64,000 nt of DNA from Nyssa sinensis (lineage: Eukaryota > Streptophyta > Magnoliopsida > Cornales > Nyssaceae). The translations under genes and the position numbers were made by a program. Of this stretch, positions 26,201 to 36,928 are shown in pieces. Below the pieces are notes generated by a model. The model saw only the letters and a program-made list of their open reading frames with translations, had not been told where the DNA came from and made no database searches. The stretch spans positions 8,953,062 to 9,017,061 of the forward strand of contig CM018031.1 of NCBI GenBank assembly GCA_008638375.1, read 5' to 3'. Each line of letters begins with the position of its first letter. The stretch's first letter is position 1.

Positions 26201-29200
26201 ATATATATATATGAAATTATCTAGTAATGATAAAAAAAAAAACTTTGAAAGGGGAAGACACACATGGTTTTAAATAACGGTCGTTACCTATCGCATTGGC
26301 TGTTACGTAACAGTTTATGAATCCTCCGATACCAATACTGGCTGATATATTGGTGTGACCAAAATTCACAGGCGTATAAGCCGATACCATTACGTATCAG
26401 CCGTTACAGCCGTTACAAGACTATTACGGTTGTTTTGACTTCTTTTTTTTTTTGTATAATTCTTATGATTTCTATTTTTATAAGATTTATGTACCAGCGA
26501 GATACTTACCAAAATAATCCCAAAAATTGAAATGGGTTACTAAAACAATCAGGCCAATATGACCTCAAAAAGGCTTCTTAGTCTTGGCCTCAAAATTTTT
26601 TAAATATTTTTATTCAATTATAACGCTAAATTGATTTTCGTGCTTATAATCATTTAATTTGTCATTATTTATTTTACTTGTTGTAATGTTCTTCAAATTA
26701 AATTATACTTTTTATTAGTTTAACTTTTAAAAATTTATATAAAATAATAAAATATCTTCTGAGATGTTATTTATAAGAATTTTTTTTAGGTGTTAGAAAA
26801 TTAGAAAATAATAATGAAAATATTAAAATGTGATAAATTGTAGTCAATATATGTGTATCTGTGACTTTTAAGAGATTTGCTAGTGTTCGAAAAAAATTCA
26901 CGATTACAGTTTCTGATTCTTGTTACGGATAACCCGATACTCCTGATACCATTATACCGCAACCGAGTCGTATCCCATGACTGCGATTTAAATCCATTTA
27001 AACACCAAAAATTGTGGAGATGTGTTTTAGAATTGAAAGGTTTTAAGCTACTATAATCTGACTAATATAAGGAATGTGGTTCTATCATTCTAATAAAATG
27101 GAAATTGAAGTTGTTAAAATTGGTGAGCCAAAAGTGATAATGTTGATTATCTAGTTTTGGTTATTAATTAGAAATTGGGGGGAGATTAGTTGTTATTGCC
27201 AATAGATAGAGACAAATGGATGGATTGAAGGAGAGTTGAGTGCTCATGACTGTTGACAAATGGATGAATTGAAGGAGAGCTGAGTACTCATGGCTCTTAT
27301 GTGGTTGATCATTGATGCATCCTTATCAGACCTAAATGAAATTTATAAGATGATTTTATGACTTCCATGCTTTTAGTATAGTGAGTAACATGTATTTTCG
27401 TCTAATGAGATTTACTGAAATTGCAGATGTCGAATGCTGATGAGTGGCAAGATAAGAAGGGACAAATTAAAATGATTGCATTTTGTAAATTGTAAATGTA
27501 GCACCAACTGGGAACAAAATGAGAGAAATCAATGGAGATGGTTTGCTCACGGTTAACAAAGACCAAATGAGTACTTTTTTGCGAATGAGTAATGCAGTTT
27601 AGGCTAAGGTACGGTAAGGATGTAAGAGAACCCAAAGAAGATGTGGATTGAGGAAGTCAAAGAAGACAAGATGTTATGATATGATTTAATAAAATATGGC
27701 TATAAATGCTTAGAGTGAACTAGAAAACGAGGCTGGTGTAGTGAATCCTAAATGGTTGGATAAAGAATGTTGAGTTGGTTTTACTTTTAAAAAAAAATGG
27801 AATGGTTGAGTTGGTTTTTCTTGTTCATATTTTTATTTTTCAGTGATTTTGTGGTCATAGATTCCCTGGCCATTCCATTAGTGTCTTGTTTCAATAACTT
27901 GAGGTTCTTAAAGATGTTCAGAAGTGAAGTTAACCTAATCTGTGGTAGGAAATCATAGTTCCCATGTTGTAGCATTGTTTTAAATGTAGACTGACCATAG
28001 TGAAACATCATTGTTCTGGGTTTTCTAAGGACCTGCTTTGGGAAGAAACCTGTCGGCTATAAGATACTGTATTTTTACGGGCCCCAGGGTGTACTGTTCA
28101 ATTCATATACCAGCAGTGTTTCCAATTTGAGCTTCAATCTGGGATTTAATACATTGGGTTTAGTTGGCACCTCCAGATATCTACCTCTGATTTTTATTAT
28201 ATTGTAAAGTTCTTTCATATATGGCAGTTTCTTGAAATAATCTTATTGTTGTACAGTTGTGGGGATGGTTCATTAGGTGAGCCACCCAGTCGAGGAGATG
28301 GCCAATGTGGAAACATGAGGCTCCTTCTAAGGCAACAGCAAAGGGTGATCTATTTTTGGATATTTAAATTAAATTAGCACTATTGATATGATTTTTAAGA
28401 AATGTGTTTGTTTTATGCCCTCTTTCCTTCATTTCAGATCCTCTTGGCAAAATCTGATGTTGCTGGATGGGGAGCCTTCCTAAAGGTAGGAAGAAAAAAT
28501 GTCCTTTTGTTCCTATGGTTGCTTGTTAGCTATTTTAGTAGATCCGATTGTGTGATTTCAGAATCCCGTCAACAAAAATGATTATCTTGGAGAATATACC
28601 GGTGAATTGATCTCACACCGAGAAGCAGATAAGCGTGGGAAAATTTATGATCGTGCAAACTCATCATTCCTTTTTGACTTGAATGATCAGGCAAGTGAAA
28701 TTTATTTTTTCACCTTCATCAACAGGTTGTCACTCCCTTTCTCCCATTCAACTGTGGACTCGAGTATAAATCAAATCAAATTGATATATGCCATAATAAC
28801 ATTGAAATAGGAATTTTACAAATATAAATTGAGGTAGTTCTGAATAATCCGGAGTCTTATCTTCTTATTTACCAGAAAAACCCAAACTAAAGAATTTGTC
28901 TCACAAGATCATTAGTCACTGATCTTGATCCTTTTAGAGCAAAAGGGGGCTAGACTGGATCTACACGGCCCCTGATAATATCCATAAATGACTTTGACTT
29001 ATTTATCTGACATCACAACAATAGTATTCTGTCATTTAGTTCCGGAGTTTTCTGTTAAAATGCCTCAAATATAACAAAAAAAACTTTAATTTATTAGAAT
29101 TTAGACTGGTCCATTTTGTGAAAATGGCATTATTTAATCAAATCCAAAAACATAGAAAAACATTTGGATCTTATATGACGCATATAAATATGTTATTGAT

Positions 29201-29403
29201 TGTCCTTGTTGTGTTAGTGTTTCTCAAAAATGACTTACTAGACAATATGCTTTTTTAATACCATCTCGGCAATGACATTTGATTAATATAATTTGGGGAC
29301 GTCATTCTCATGGCACTATATTGTTATTTTGAGTCAGAATTCAAAACAATGTCTCCTTTACACTTTCAAAGATGTGGCAATCATAACTTTCTAATATTAT
29401 GAC

Positions 29404-29434
<31 letters not shown>

Positions 29435-32400
29435 CTATGTACATACAGTTATTTTGAGAAATCTTAGTGTTAAAAATTGATACAATCGTGGTATTAAAAG
29501 AGACAGTTTCATGGTAATTAGTGTTAGAACTAACAAGTCCTGTATGTCTGTAGAAAATAGTAGGAGGAAAGGTTTCAAAATTTTTATTTTTTTTTTGGTT
29601 TTTCATAGCTCATCTCAACTCAACAAGTCCCAACTACTTGGATTTGGCTACACAAGTACTTCTTCTCCAATCTTTTTGTAGAGCTATATCCTCGATTAAG
29701 TCTAAGACAATCGTATCCTTTGTTGCAAACTCAACCCTCCATTTTTTCCCTTTTTTCTTCCTTTGTTCTTTTTTTTTTTTTTTTTGTGATAAGTAAGTGA
29801 TGTATATATAAATGGTGCCCAAGGGGGGCAAACCCACAAAACAACCTAAACTAAACTTTACAAAGGTCTTAAAGACCCCAAAAAATCAGCAATGGCTAAG
29901 GCTTTTACAGGGAAATTCCTTGTAGCCCAAAAAAATAACAAACTCAGAAAATTATCCTTGAAGATCATGAGGGGCTGCTCGACCCCTTCAAAAACTCAAC
30001 TATTTCTCTCATTTCAAATACTTCAGATGAGGCAAATTGGAGCCATCCTCCATATTTTCTTCACATTTCTTCTAATCACACCCTTAATGATTATCCTCTT
30101 ATCTGGGTCATTCCAAGTCAGAATTTTTAGATTCATGGAGCACCCAATCTCAAAAGGTCCTGCCTTTCTGCTTCTCCCTCCCCCAGTTTCTGCCTGCCTT
30201 CGTAATTGATGGAGCAAGACAACTCCTTCCTGACCCTCTCAAGGCGCTTTGTTGATTTTTCCCCTTTGGACTTCTCAGAATCTGTACCTCCATAAGGCGT
30301 TGACTGCCTGTTACATGCCACGATTTCACTGAATAAATTTGTCAAACGCTCCTCAAAGCCATCACAGGAAACTCCCAAAATGCGACTGACCTTTCTCATC
30401 CGTTTCAAAACCCATGCAGAAGACTCCCCCTGATGGACTCGAAGGTTATACTCAGATGACGACTCCCCCAATTGAACCCTTCCAGTGAAATCTCCTTTCG
30501 GCCAGATCATGGCTAAAGGACTGCAGTTTACTGTTTCTTCACCCATGTAACCACCCAGCTCTGCCTCTATCACAAAGGAACTTCCTGATGCTGACCTCTC
30601 CTGGCTTAGAATGAGATCCTTACAGAAGCTTTGCTCCAAGTATTGCCGGAATTCCTTCTCATCTGGAACACTGCTGCAATCCGACTCAGACCATTCTGAT
30701 TGTTGGTCTTCACCGATGCCGTCGCCAGTCTCTTCTTCTGTCGGCACCAATGGGACCTCTGGGTGGTCTGTAGTTCTGCCCCTGCTACTTCCTATCCCTT
30801 TCTCAGCGTGATCTCTTAACTGGCCTTCGAGACCTTCTATACAATCGACTTTCTTCCCTTTCCTTTTTTCCCCTTGATGAGCGTTCCTCGTAGCATCTTC
30901 TGGAAGGGGCTATATAGCACCAATTTTTCCTTCCTTTATGTTCGATTCATTGGCACGCCGCGAACTGGGCTCAGGCCCATTGGGAATGTTCTCATTGTAA
31001 ATGACAACTTGTTGGCCCGCCTTAGTCTTCATTGTAGGAGAGCCATTTGGATCCCTTGGTTTTTGGGCCCAGCCCGCGTATGAATTGGGACTTTTGTGTT
31101 TGTGATGGGCCGTGCTATAACCTAAGCCAGTAGAGCACATCCTTGAGGCGTCCATTTGGCCACCCCTACCATGCGGCCTCCATCCAGTGGTGTTCTGTTT
31201 GAATTTTGAAAAAATTGTCCTGCGCCAAAAGGACGAGACCCTTCCATCTGATCTTGTCCCGTCATTATCCCTTGGCACACTTCCCGCCTCACTTTCCCAA
31301 GGCGCGTGGGTTTCCATTTGCCGCCTTTCAGGACCTGATGCTGCAACTTCAAGCTGGTCAACTCCCTCTCCTAGGCATAAAGGGCTCGCTTCTGACCACA
31401 CCAAAAGGGAAAAGTACCACTTCCAGCATCTGATCCGCGCAGTGGCCGGTATGTTTTCCGGTTTGTTGGAAACCAGAAGTCTCACCCATTGAAGTTGTCG
31501 GCATTCCGATGTGTGCTCGTCCACCATAACCAGACCTCCGCATCTCTCTCCAACTGCCCGGAAGACTTCCTTACTCCACAGAAAAGGCGGAAGACCCATA
31601 ATTCTGATCCAAATCAAGCCCTTCTCCCCTGATTCCAAATAACATTACGACGGAGACCAAGGATGTAGATGCATGACCTGCCCTTCGAAAGTCCAGTCTT
31701 TCCGATTAAGAATCCGATTGACCTCCTTCTCCGACAGGAGTTCGAACATGAACCAGGTGCCATTTAAGTCCAGAACTTTCAAACCAACCTGTATTCCCCA
31801 GTGGCGTTGCACCCATTGCTGAGTTCTGTCTCTCCGGCACCAGAAAGCTCAAGTCCCCCATTCTTCCCATGATTCACTTTTGGAGGAACTCCAATCTGCT
31901 CCCGCAAGAACCCAAGTGCACTCTTACATGTTCCCACTCGGCTTTAGGGCACATCTCTGCAAGAAGAGGTCGGTCATTCCTGGATCTTCGACACCTCCAA
32001 AAAGGTGCCTCTAGTCTTCATTATGATTCTGGGTTTAGACAGCCCCAAGGATCTGAATGCTTGGGCAACCAATGTTCAAGTTCCTTTGGAAGCATCTTCT
32101 GGTTGGAAGATGTTTCTAGTTCCCTTCCCCGAACTCCTTGAGTTTCCTTTGTTCTTTTTGGCACCTTTAACTTGAATTAAACCACTCCTGTATATTAATG
32201 CAAATATGTCTATGTTACACATGTGCAAACCTTATTAAATGGTGTCCCCTCTTCTTATCTTCAATCACTGCCATTTCTAACTTCTCACAAATGCTTTCAT
32301 TTCTTATTCTATGTTTTCTTATATGCTCAGTCATCCATCTCAACATTCTCATTTTGGCTGCATTTATTTCGTAACATGCTTTTTGTTCAAGTACCCAACA

Positions 32401-33945
32401 TTTTGCGCCAAAAGTATAATTTAGCCTAGCTATCTTATAAGCTTTGCCTACAATCTGATCTATGTTTTACAGTCACATGGTAACCTCAATAACACCTCCA
32501 CATTTTTTTTGATAAGTAACACCTCCACATTTCATCTGTCCTACTCTAATTGTGGGCAATTTCTGCATCACTTTTCTTTATGGATAAATATTCAAGATAG
32601 TGAAAATGGTTACAATTGGGTATCTTTTAGTTATCAATAGTCTCCGTACCCTCATATCCACATATAGTCTATGGAGCCATTGCTAGGCACAATGAAAAAG
32701 TTTGGGTTTTCAAATGTGAGAACCTGGATTCAAGTGTATAGGTAGTCACTTTGTGCAAATAATGTCAAAAATAAGGATTTCCTAGTTTACTCCTCCTAAC
32801 CTGCACTGCTGGGATCAACACTTGATAATGGCCTTAACGTTTTATATATTGTCTTAGTCTTGCTCAACTCAAGACCTTTAGATTTTATAATTTCTCTCCT
32901 TATATTTAACTTTTGATTAACCCCTCTCTATTTTCATCTGTGTTGGCAGCAAACAACATACACCATGGGATATCCTCCTGAATATGCCTCATAAGTTGAT
33001 ACATAAATATAATCGAAGCAAAAAAGAGGACATGATGCAAATTCTTGATATAGCCTATCATTATTAGAACTTCTCACCTCCCATCTGTCACACTAGTTGC
33101 TATTCCATCATAAATCTTCATAATCATCTTAATATATTTAATTGTTATTCCTTTTTTTTTGGTGGGTGGGGGGGGGGGGGGGGGGGGAAGAAGACTTCAT
33201 ATTTTCCCTCAAGGGGTCCCATCATATGCTTTTCCTAAGGCAACACCTCATGGAGTCTTTCTTCTTTTCTCTAAAGTTTTTCAGCAGTCACTTGAGAAGG
33301 AAAGTAGTTTTTATGTTGATTTCCTGGCATTAACCAAAATCAGTTTCTTATATTACCATCTTATATTTGTTGACCTTTTATTTAATTTACTATCATCATT
33401 TAGAAAATAATCAGTTGAGGTAAAAGTAAAACTTAGATCAATGATTGACTTACCCAAAGGAGAAAAAAATGGAGATGACATAATGACAATGAAACGGAAG
33501 TATAGAATTAGAATTTATTTCATTTTGTTCATAAGCAATGTCATCAAATAGTAACTAAACAATGTTAATAAATTCGTTTTGAAGGGCATTTCATTTTTTC
33601 CAATTTGACTGGAATGTACCAGTACCGGATTATTCCTATGTTCCTTTTTCAGATATGTTACACTTCATTTTTAATATTATATGCACAGAATACGTGTACA
33701 TTTATATAGATTTCCCTCCAAATGAGATTGGTTCCCAACCAACTAAAGTGACCTGCATATCTATGTGTGTGTGATAAACGGATATAATTATATAAATTTG
33801 TGCAATAGTAGAGTTTACGAATCTCTTGTTTCAGTTAACTTAAATTGCCCTTAACTTTGAGAAAACTCAACCAATTCTGAGGGTACTAAGGTAATTTAAT
33901 TCTCTAATTACCTCATTTGTCTCTCTGATCTCTGATGTGCTTATG

Positions 33946-33992
<47 letters not shown>

Positions 33993-35884
33993 ATGTTTGA
34001 GATCATGTGTATGTTAAGAAACCAAAACACCTCTTGCTGTGGACAGTTAGTGACCCATCTATTGTGATCCATAATCTTGGCCAGAACATCTTTACTATCC
34101 AAAGTGGCCAGAATTGACCGGAACCCACAGGAAAGGCCAGAATCTAAGAAGCATGGATACGGACACGGGATATGGATATGGACACGACACGGACACGCAG
34201 ACACGTTATTTCTAAAAAAAGTAAGACACGGATACGTCAGGAACACATTAAATATACATAAATTTTTTATATTTTTATAACTATAATAAAAACCTAATGT
34301 TATTGCAATTAAAATTGGTATAAAAATACATAAATCACAAAAATATTACGAAGATATCAAAATAACAAAGCTATTAAATAAAAATAAAAGAATTTTTACA
34401 TTTAATTATCAACATTCATGATTTAACTATCCGACACATGTCTGGAAAGTGTCCGAGAGTGTTGGTGTCTGACACGTGAGCCAAAATAGAGTGTTCGTGT
34501 TTCATAGGTCAGAATATATACTAATATGAAATTTAGCTTGATTTTCTTGGACTTTCGCCCAAACCGTATGTTTTGGCCGGTATGCACTAGAACTGAATGT
34601 TATTTATGACTATGTTCATATTTTGGGATCACCTACCACTGGCCTTCTAGCCAAGTTGGTTCTCGGACCAAGTTCCCAAGTGAGATTTTGGGTTCAGACC
34701 CCACAGCTGTCATCTAAAAATTTAAAATATAATGCACACAAACAAATTAATATTCATGGAACAACCACAAATAGTTGAATTGGATTAGAGGCTTAGTAGA
34801 GTTTTTTGTAGTTATTCAATTAGTTATGACTGATAATAATATTTTAATTGTTTTTTAGAAAAATTAAAAGTACATATGTTTTTTTTAACCAATATTAAAA
34901 TAACATTTTATTTGAATTATGAGAAAGAAGTATTGTATTAGTATTAATAACAAAATAACTTCTTGTTATTCTATCTATTAGAATGGTTAACATCCCCCGC
35001 CTTGCATAAATTGTATTGTAAATTTAGACTACTTACAATAAGAAACCCACAACCACAACCACAACCACAACCATCCCATGCTCAACCCATTTTATAATGG
35101 TTAACCTTGTACATTTTAGCAGCCATATCTGGTTAATCCGTGTGTTGCAGTTCCATACAGCAGAACAGTTAGAAGTTATCAGCCTCAAGTTCTATGAGAT
35201 TGTTTCCATCTATGATGGAAGGGGAGAAAATGCAAAATAAAAAGAAAGGAACTAAAAAGCATAACAGACTCGGAAACTCATTACACATTAATTGATGGAT
35301 GTTTGTGGCTCTGTTTGATCATTATGTGCCTATAAACATGTGCCGATCATTATGCTTGTGGATCAATCTGTCTGCATTTGATCTTCCCCCTCCTCTTCTT
35401 CTTCTATTTTTATTTTTATTTTTCTTAAAAAGTTTATTACTTCTCCTGCATAGCCTAATATAAGATGTAGTGAGTGCATGTGAGCGGGGAGGAAATTGTT
35501 TCACTGGCATTTTAACATCTCAGAGCAGCTATCTTTTTCTTTGCAGTATGTCCTTGATGCTTATCGCAAAGGAGACAAGCTGAAGTTTGCAAACCACTCA
35601 TCAGACCCCAACTGTTATGCAAAGGTGTGTTTTTCATTAATTTTCAAGTGGGTTTAGTTATTTTGATTGAGCTAACATGATGTCTTGTGCAGGTAATGCT
35701 GGTGGCAGGCGATCATCGAGTTGGCATTTTTGCCAAGGAACATATTGAAGCTAGTGAGGAGCTTTTCTATGATTATCGTTATGGACCCGATCAAGCACCG
35801 GTATGGGCTCGCAAACCCGAGGGTTCCAAAGGAGATGATCCGTCAATCTCTCAAGGTCGAGCAAAGAAACACCAATCTCATTGA
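15336..35884 (+). CDS. SWN: Histone H3K27 methyltransferase, E(z) homologue SWINGER/EZA1
   Basis: Catalytic subunit of Polycomb repressive complex 2, trimethylating histone H3 Lys27 in the nucleus. I read 18 coding exons with consistent phase: 15336-15374, 16245-16346, 17224-17501, 19251-19412, 20274-20358, 20517-20672, 20775-20822, 20906-20977, 22307-22424, 22554-22989, 23858-24011, 24522-24742, 25089-25220, 28257-28344, 28438-28485, 28562-28690, 35547-35624, 35693-35884. The product is 845 aa, close to the roughly 856 aa of Arabidopsis SWN. In order: EZD region with [18 protein letters not shown]; cysteine motif [18 protein letters not shown]-like block at [22 protein letters not shown] domain about 600-670 (CGC, CPC and [13 protein letters not shown]); SET domain about 697-810 with [14 protein letters not shown] and YDYRY. 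The KHQSH C-terminus matches SWN rather than CLF. Intron 16 has a GC donor. The donor of exon 9 is the least certain boundary. Confidence 0.95.
15375..15940 (+). repeat. CT microsatellite and a dispersed direct repeat in SWN intron 1
   Basis: The intron 1 donor (15375) runs straight into a CT microsatellite at 15382-15413. Further in, about 100 bp near 15442-15546 recurs at about 15837-15940: both copies carry gagttaacc, gacctNccactgatcact and aatttcgNttcttcttt in the same order, with roughly 10-15% difference and a 290 bp spacer. This is an old segmental duplication within the intron. Confidence 0.75.
17750..18570. repeat. GC/GT-rich insertion-like island in SWN intron 3
   Basis: The composition changes abruptly inside intron 3 (17502-19250): about 800 bp is far richer in G and T, with recurring words such as ggcatg, tgcatg, ttggca and gtggca, between AT-rich flanks. 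It has no long open frame with a recognisable domain and no terminal repeats I could find. It is probably a fragment of an unrecognised transposable element. A CT run follows at 18741-18768. Confidence 0.4.
20185..20225. repeat. ATT microsatellite in SWN intron 4
   Basis: About 13 units of a perfect ATT trinucleotide repeat, some 50 bp before the exon 5 acceptor (exon begins 20274). Likely to be length-variable between individuals. Confidence 0.95.
21203..21345 (+). mobile_element. Au-like SINE
   Basis: This matches the general order of the plant Au SINE: gataaggtagctccattg, gacccggagatcac, a degenerate Pol III B box region (tttgagttgcaaaaacag), aaggttaaggctacatac, then ccgtagtgatgagaacctcgtgca. 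It sits in SWN intron 8 in the gene's orientation. Several CpG positions have decayed to TG or CA, suggesting an old methylated copy. Target duplications were not resolved. Confidence 0.7.
21428..21820 (+). repeat. Minisatellite, three 133-134 bp units, SWN intron 8
   Basis: Three nearly identical head-to-tail units start at 21428, 21561 and 21695, each opening tgtatggNcagtgattt and ending accaaatgatga. Differences are only a few bases per unit, so the expansion is recent compared with the nearby SINE. Confidence 0.93.
25870..26160 (-). mobile_element. LINE ORF2 fragment, minus strand, in SWN intron 13
   Basis: The minus-strand translation contains a decayed version of the linker between the endonuclease and reverse transcriptase of plant LINE ORF2 ([20 protein letters not shown], then [20 protein letters not shown]). 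It needs more than one frame. No poly(A) tail or target duplication is attached, so this is an internal fragment. An AT run follows at 26188-26212. Confidence 0.6.
26266..26995. mobile_element. Putative non-autonomous TIR element (hAT-like), 730 bp
   Basis: Both ends begin with a similar word: GGTTTTAAATAACGGTCGTT on the left and, on the opposite strand, GGATTTAAATCGCAGTCATG on the right. The subterminal regions are crowded with related tacgg/gttacg/gatacc words, as in decayed hAT-type MITEs. The middle is AT-rich without a transposase. I could not find a target duplication. It lies in SWN intron 13. Confidence 0.45.
27211..27298 (+). repeat. 44 bp tandem duplication, SWN intron 13
   Basis: Two head-to-tail copies starting at 27211 and 27255, both reading gacaaatggatg then attgaaggagagNtgagt and ctcatg. 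They differ at a few positions. Confidence 0.85.
29758..32159 (-). mobile_element. LINE with ORF1 and deleted ORF2, flanked by 16 bp TSD
   Basis: A non-LTR retrotransposon in SWN intron 16, opposite to the gene. Perfect 16 bp target duplications (ttcctttgttcttttt) lie at 29758-29773 and 32144-32159; the element is 29774-32143, about 2.4 kb. On the minus strand the 5' part encodes the ORF1 nucleic-acid-binding (DUF4283-type) region ([19 protein letters not shown], then [19 protein letters not shown]), broken by a TAA near 31644 and frame changes. ORF1 continues to [16 protein letters not shown] at 30.4 kb. At about 30140 ORF2 starts as MNLKILTWN...[10 protein letters not shown], the first residues of the apurinic endonuclease. 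Within some 40 codons the sequence passes to 3'UTR and a poly(A) tail (T run to 29785). Nearly all endonuclease and the whole reverse transcriptase are missing. Confidence 0.85.
32491..32532 (-). mobile_element. Micro LINE 3'-tail insertion with 15 bp TSD
   Basis: The 15 bp aacacctccacattt occurs at 32491-32505 and again at 32518-32532. Between them is only tttttgataagt; with shared T's this reads T8 then GATAAGT. On the minus strand that is ACTTATC followed by A's, the very end of the neighbouring LINE 3'UTR plus tail (cttacttatcac-A(n)). This fits a target-primed insertion that copied only the last few bases of a LINE. Confidence 0.75.
34138..34518. mobile_element. hAT-like MITE, about 360 bp, with imperfect 9 bp flanking repeat
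   Basis: The left end is rich in atggatacggacacg and related words; the right end has the complement (ggtgtctgacacgtg, gtgttcgtgtttcat). Flanks read cagaatcta (34138-34146) and cagaatata (34510-34518), eight of nine identical, compatible with an 8-9 bp duplication of hAT or Mutator type. No transposase is present. Located in SWN intron 16. Confidence 0.55.
34636..34740 (+). mobile_element. tRNA-derived SINE head
   Basis: A good Pol III A box (TAGCCAAGTTGG, 34648-34659) is followed 32 bp later by a B box (GGTTCAGACCC, 34691-34701), then an A/T-rich tail. The rest does not fold as a tRNA gene, so a SINE is the better reading. Located in SWN intron 16. Confidence 0.6.
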
Positions 35885-36928
35885 TAAACCATCTGCAGTC
35901 TTTCGCCAATATATTTGTAAGTCATGTTTTTGTATTTTTTTCAGATGCTTTATTAAGGCCACCTATTAGATAGACGATAAGTTGCCTTTGTCTAAGCCAA
36001 CCCATATAGGTGAAGCATAGAAGGAAGTATATATACATGTCCATACCTTAAAAATATTGTAGACGTCAAAACAGAGAGATTGGGCAATAAGCTGGAAAAT
36101 TTTCTAGCAACTTCTAATAACATACATCCGGAATAAGAGTTCAGCAATGCCATGGGAGAGGCATGCATCACTGTTATAGTCTCATCGGCAGAAATCATTT
36201 TTTAAATTCCTATATTGTCTTCATGGATGGTATACTGTTATTATTTAAGTAGTGCAATGAACATGGGAAAATGACTTCCATGAACAATATACTCCTCCCA
36301 TTTGGAAGATTGTGGGTTTTGTTTTTGGTAAAGCAACACTTGTATGTGCTAGAAACCTAATACAGCATGTTTCCGAAATCTCTCTGATCTGCTTTCTAGA
36401 GCAATAAAACAGCCCAACTCGGGTAGTTAAATTGTAAATTTCAACATAAACTTACCTTTTTTTTTTCCTTAAATTGTAAATTTCAAAGCATGTAATCTTT
36501 TACAAGAAGGAAACAACTATACACATGCACACATGGAGGGTTGTAAATGAGTAGAGTTAAACAGTCTCTAATTGAGTACTTAAGTAAACTATTTTTTAGC
36601 CTCTAACTGATTCGGATCTCTAATAGTTTGACTCATTTTACAGTTTTACACACATGCAGTTGTCTCCAACCAAGTCAAGTCACCTGGGAAATTGACAACA
36701 AACAGTTTCAAATGAACTACGTCGCTAAAAGATTTCTGCGGTAAGAGGAAATAAAAAGAGAATGTATCAACAAACTGTAAAGCTTGAGCAATAGATTGGG
36801 AAAAAAAGAAAGAATCTTTCTTCATTTCAAGAAAAATGAATGTAAAAGAAAATATTTACATGCTATCCCGCAAGACCAACAGGGAAAAGGAAATGAAAAA
36901 ATGTGTAAGCCGAGAACCAAAAACCAGC
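35885..36928. other. Convergent intergenic space, SWN-TBL
   Basis: About 1 kb between the SWN stop and the TBL stop, which face each other. It must contain both 3'UTRs and terminators. It is AT-rich and holds nothing else recognisable. Confidence 0.7.

Larger units (their letters stand above)
28691..35546 (+). other. GC-AG intron 16 of SWN (6.9 kb)
   Basis: Exon 16 ends ...AATGATCAG at 28690 and is followed by GCAAGTGA rather than GT; the acceptor is tttgcag at 35541-35546. Joining here gives the invariant SET-domain reading DLNDQ|YVLDA. GCAAGT after CAG is the ideal consensus for GC-AG introns. The intron holds an AT run (29406-29432), an internally deleted LINE, a micro-LINE tail, a G run (33168-33187), a GA run (33949-33989), a MITE and a SINE. 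Confidence 0.9.

Noticed and set aside
29605..29660. Word 'caagtcccaactacttggatttggct', also near 45850 and 24890
   Set aside because: A common dispersed plant repeat tail; no element borders could be set, so it is not listed as a feature.
31187..31492. Plus-strand frame of 101 codons
   Set aside because: Antisense of the LINE ORF1 region.
34636..34740. tRNA gene
   Set aside because: Has A and B boxes but no acceptor or anticodon stem; a SINE fits better. No intact tRNA or rRNA gene was seen anywhere.
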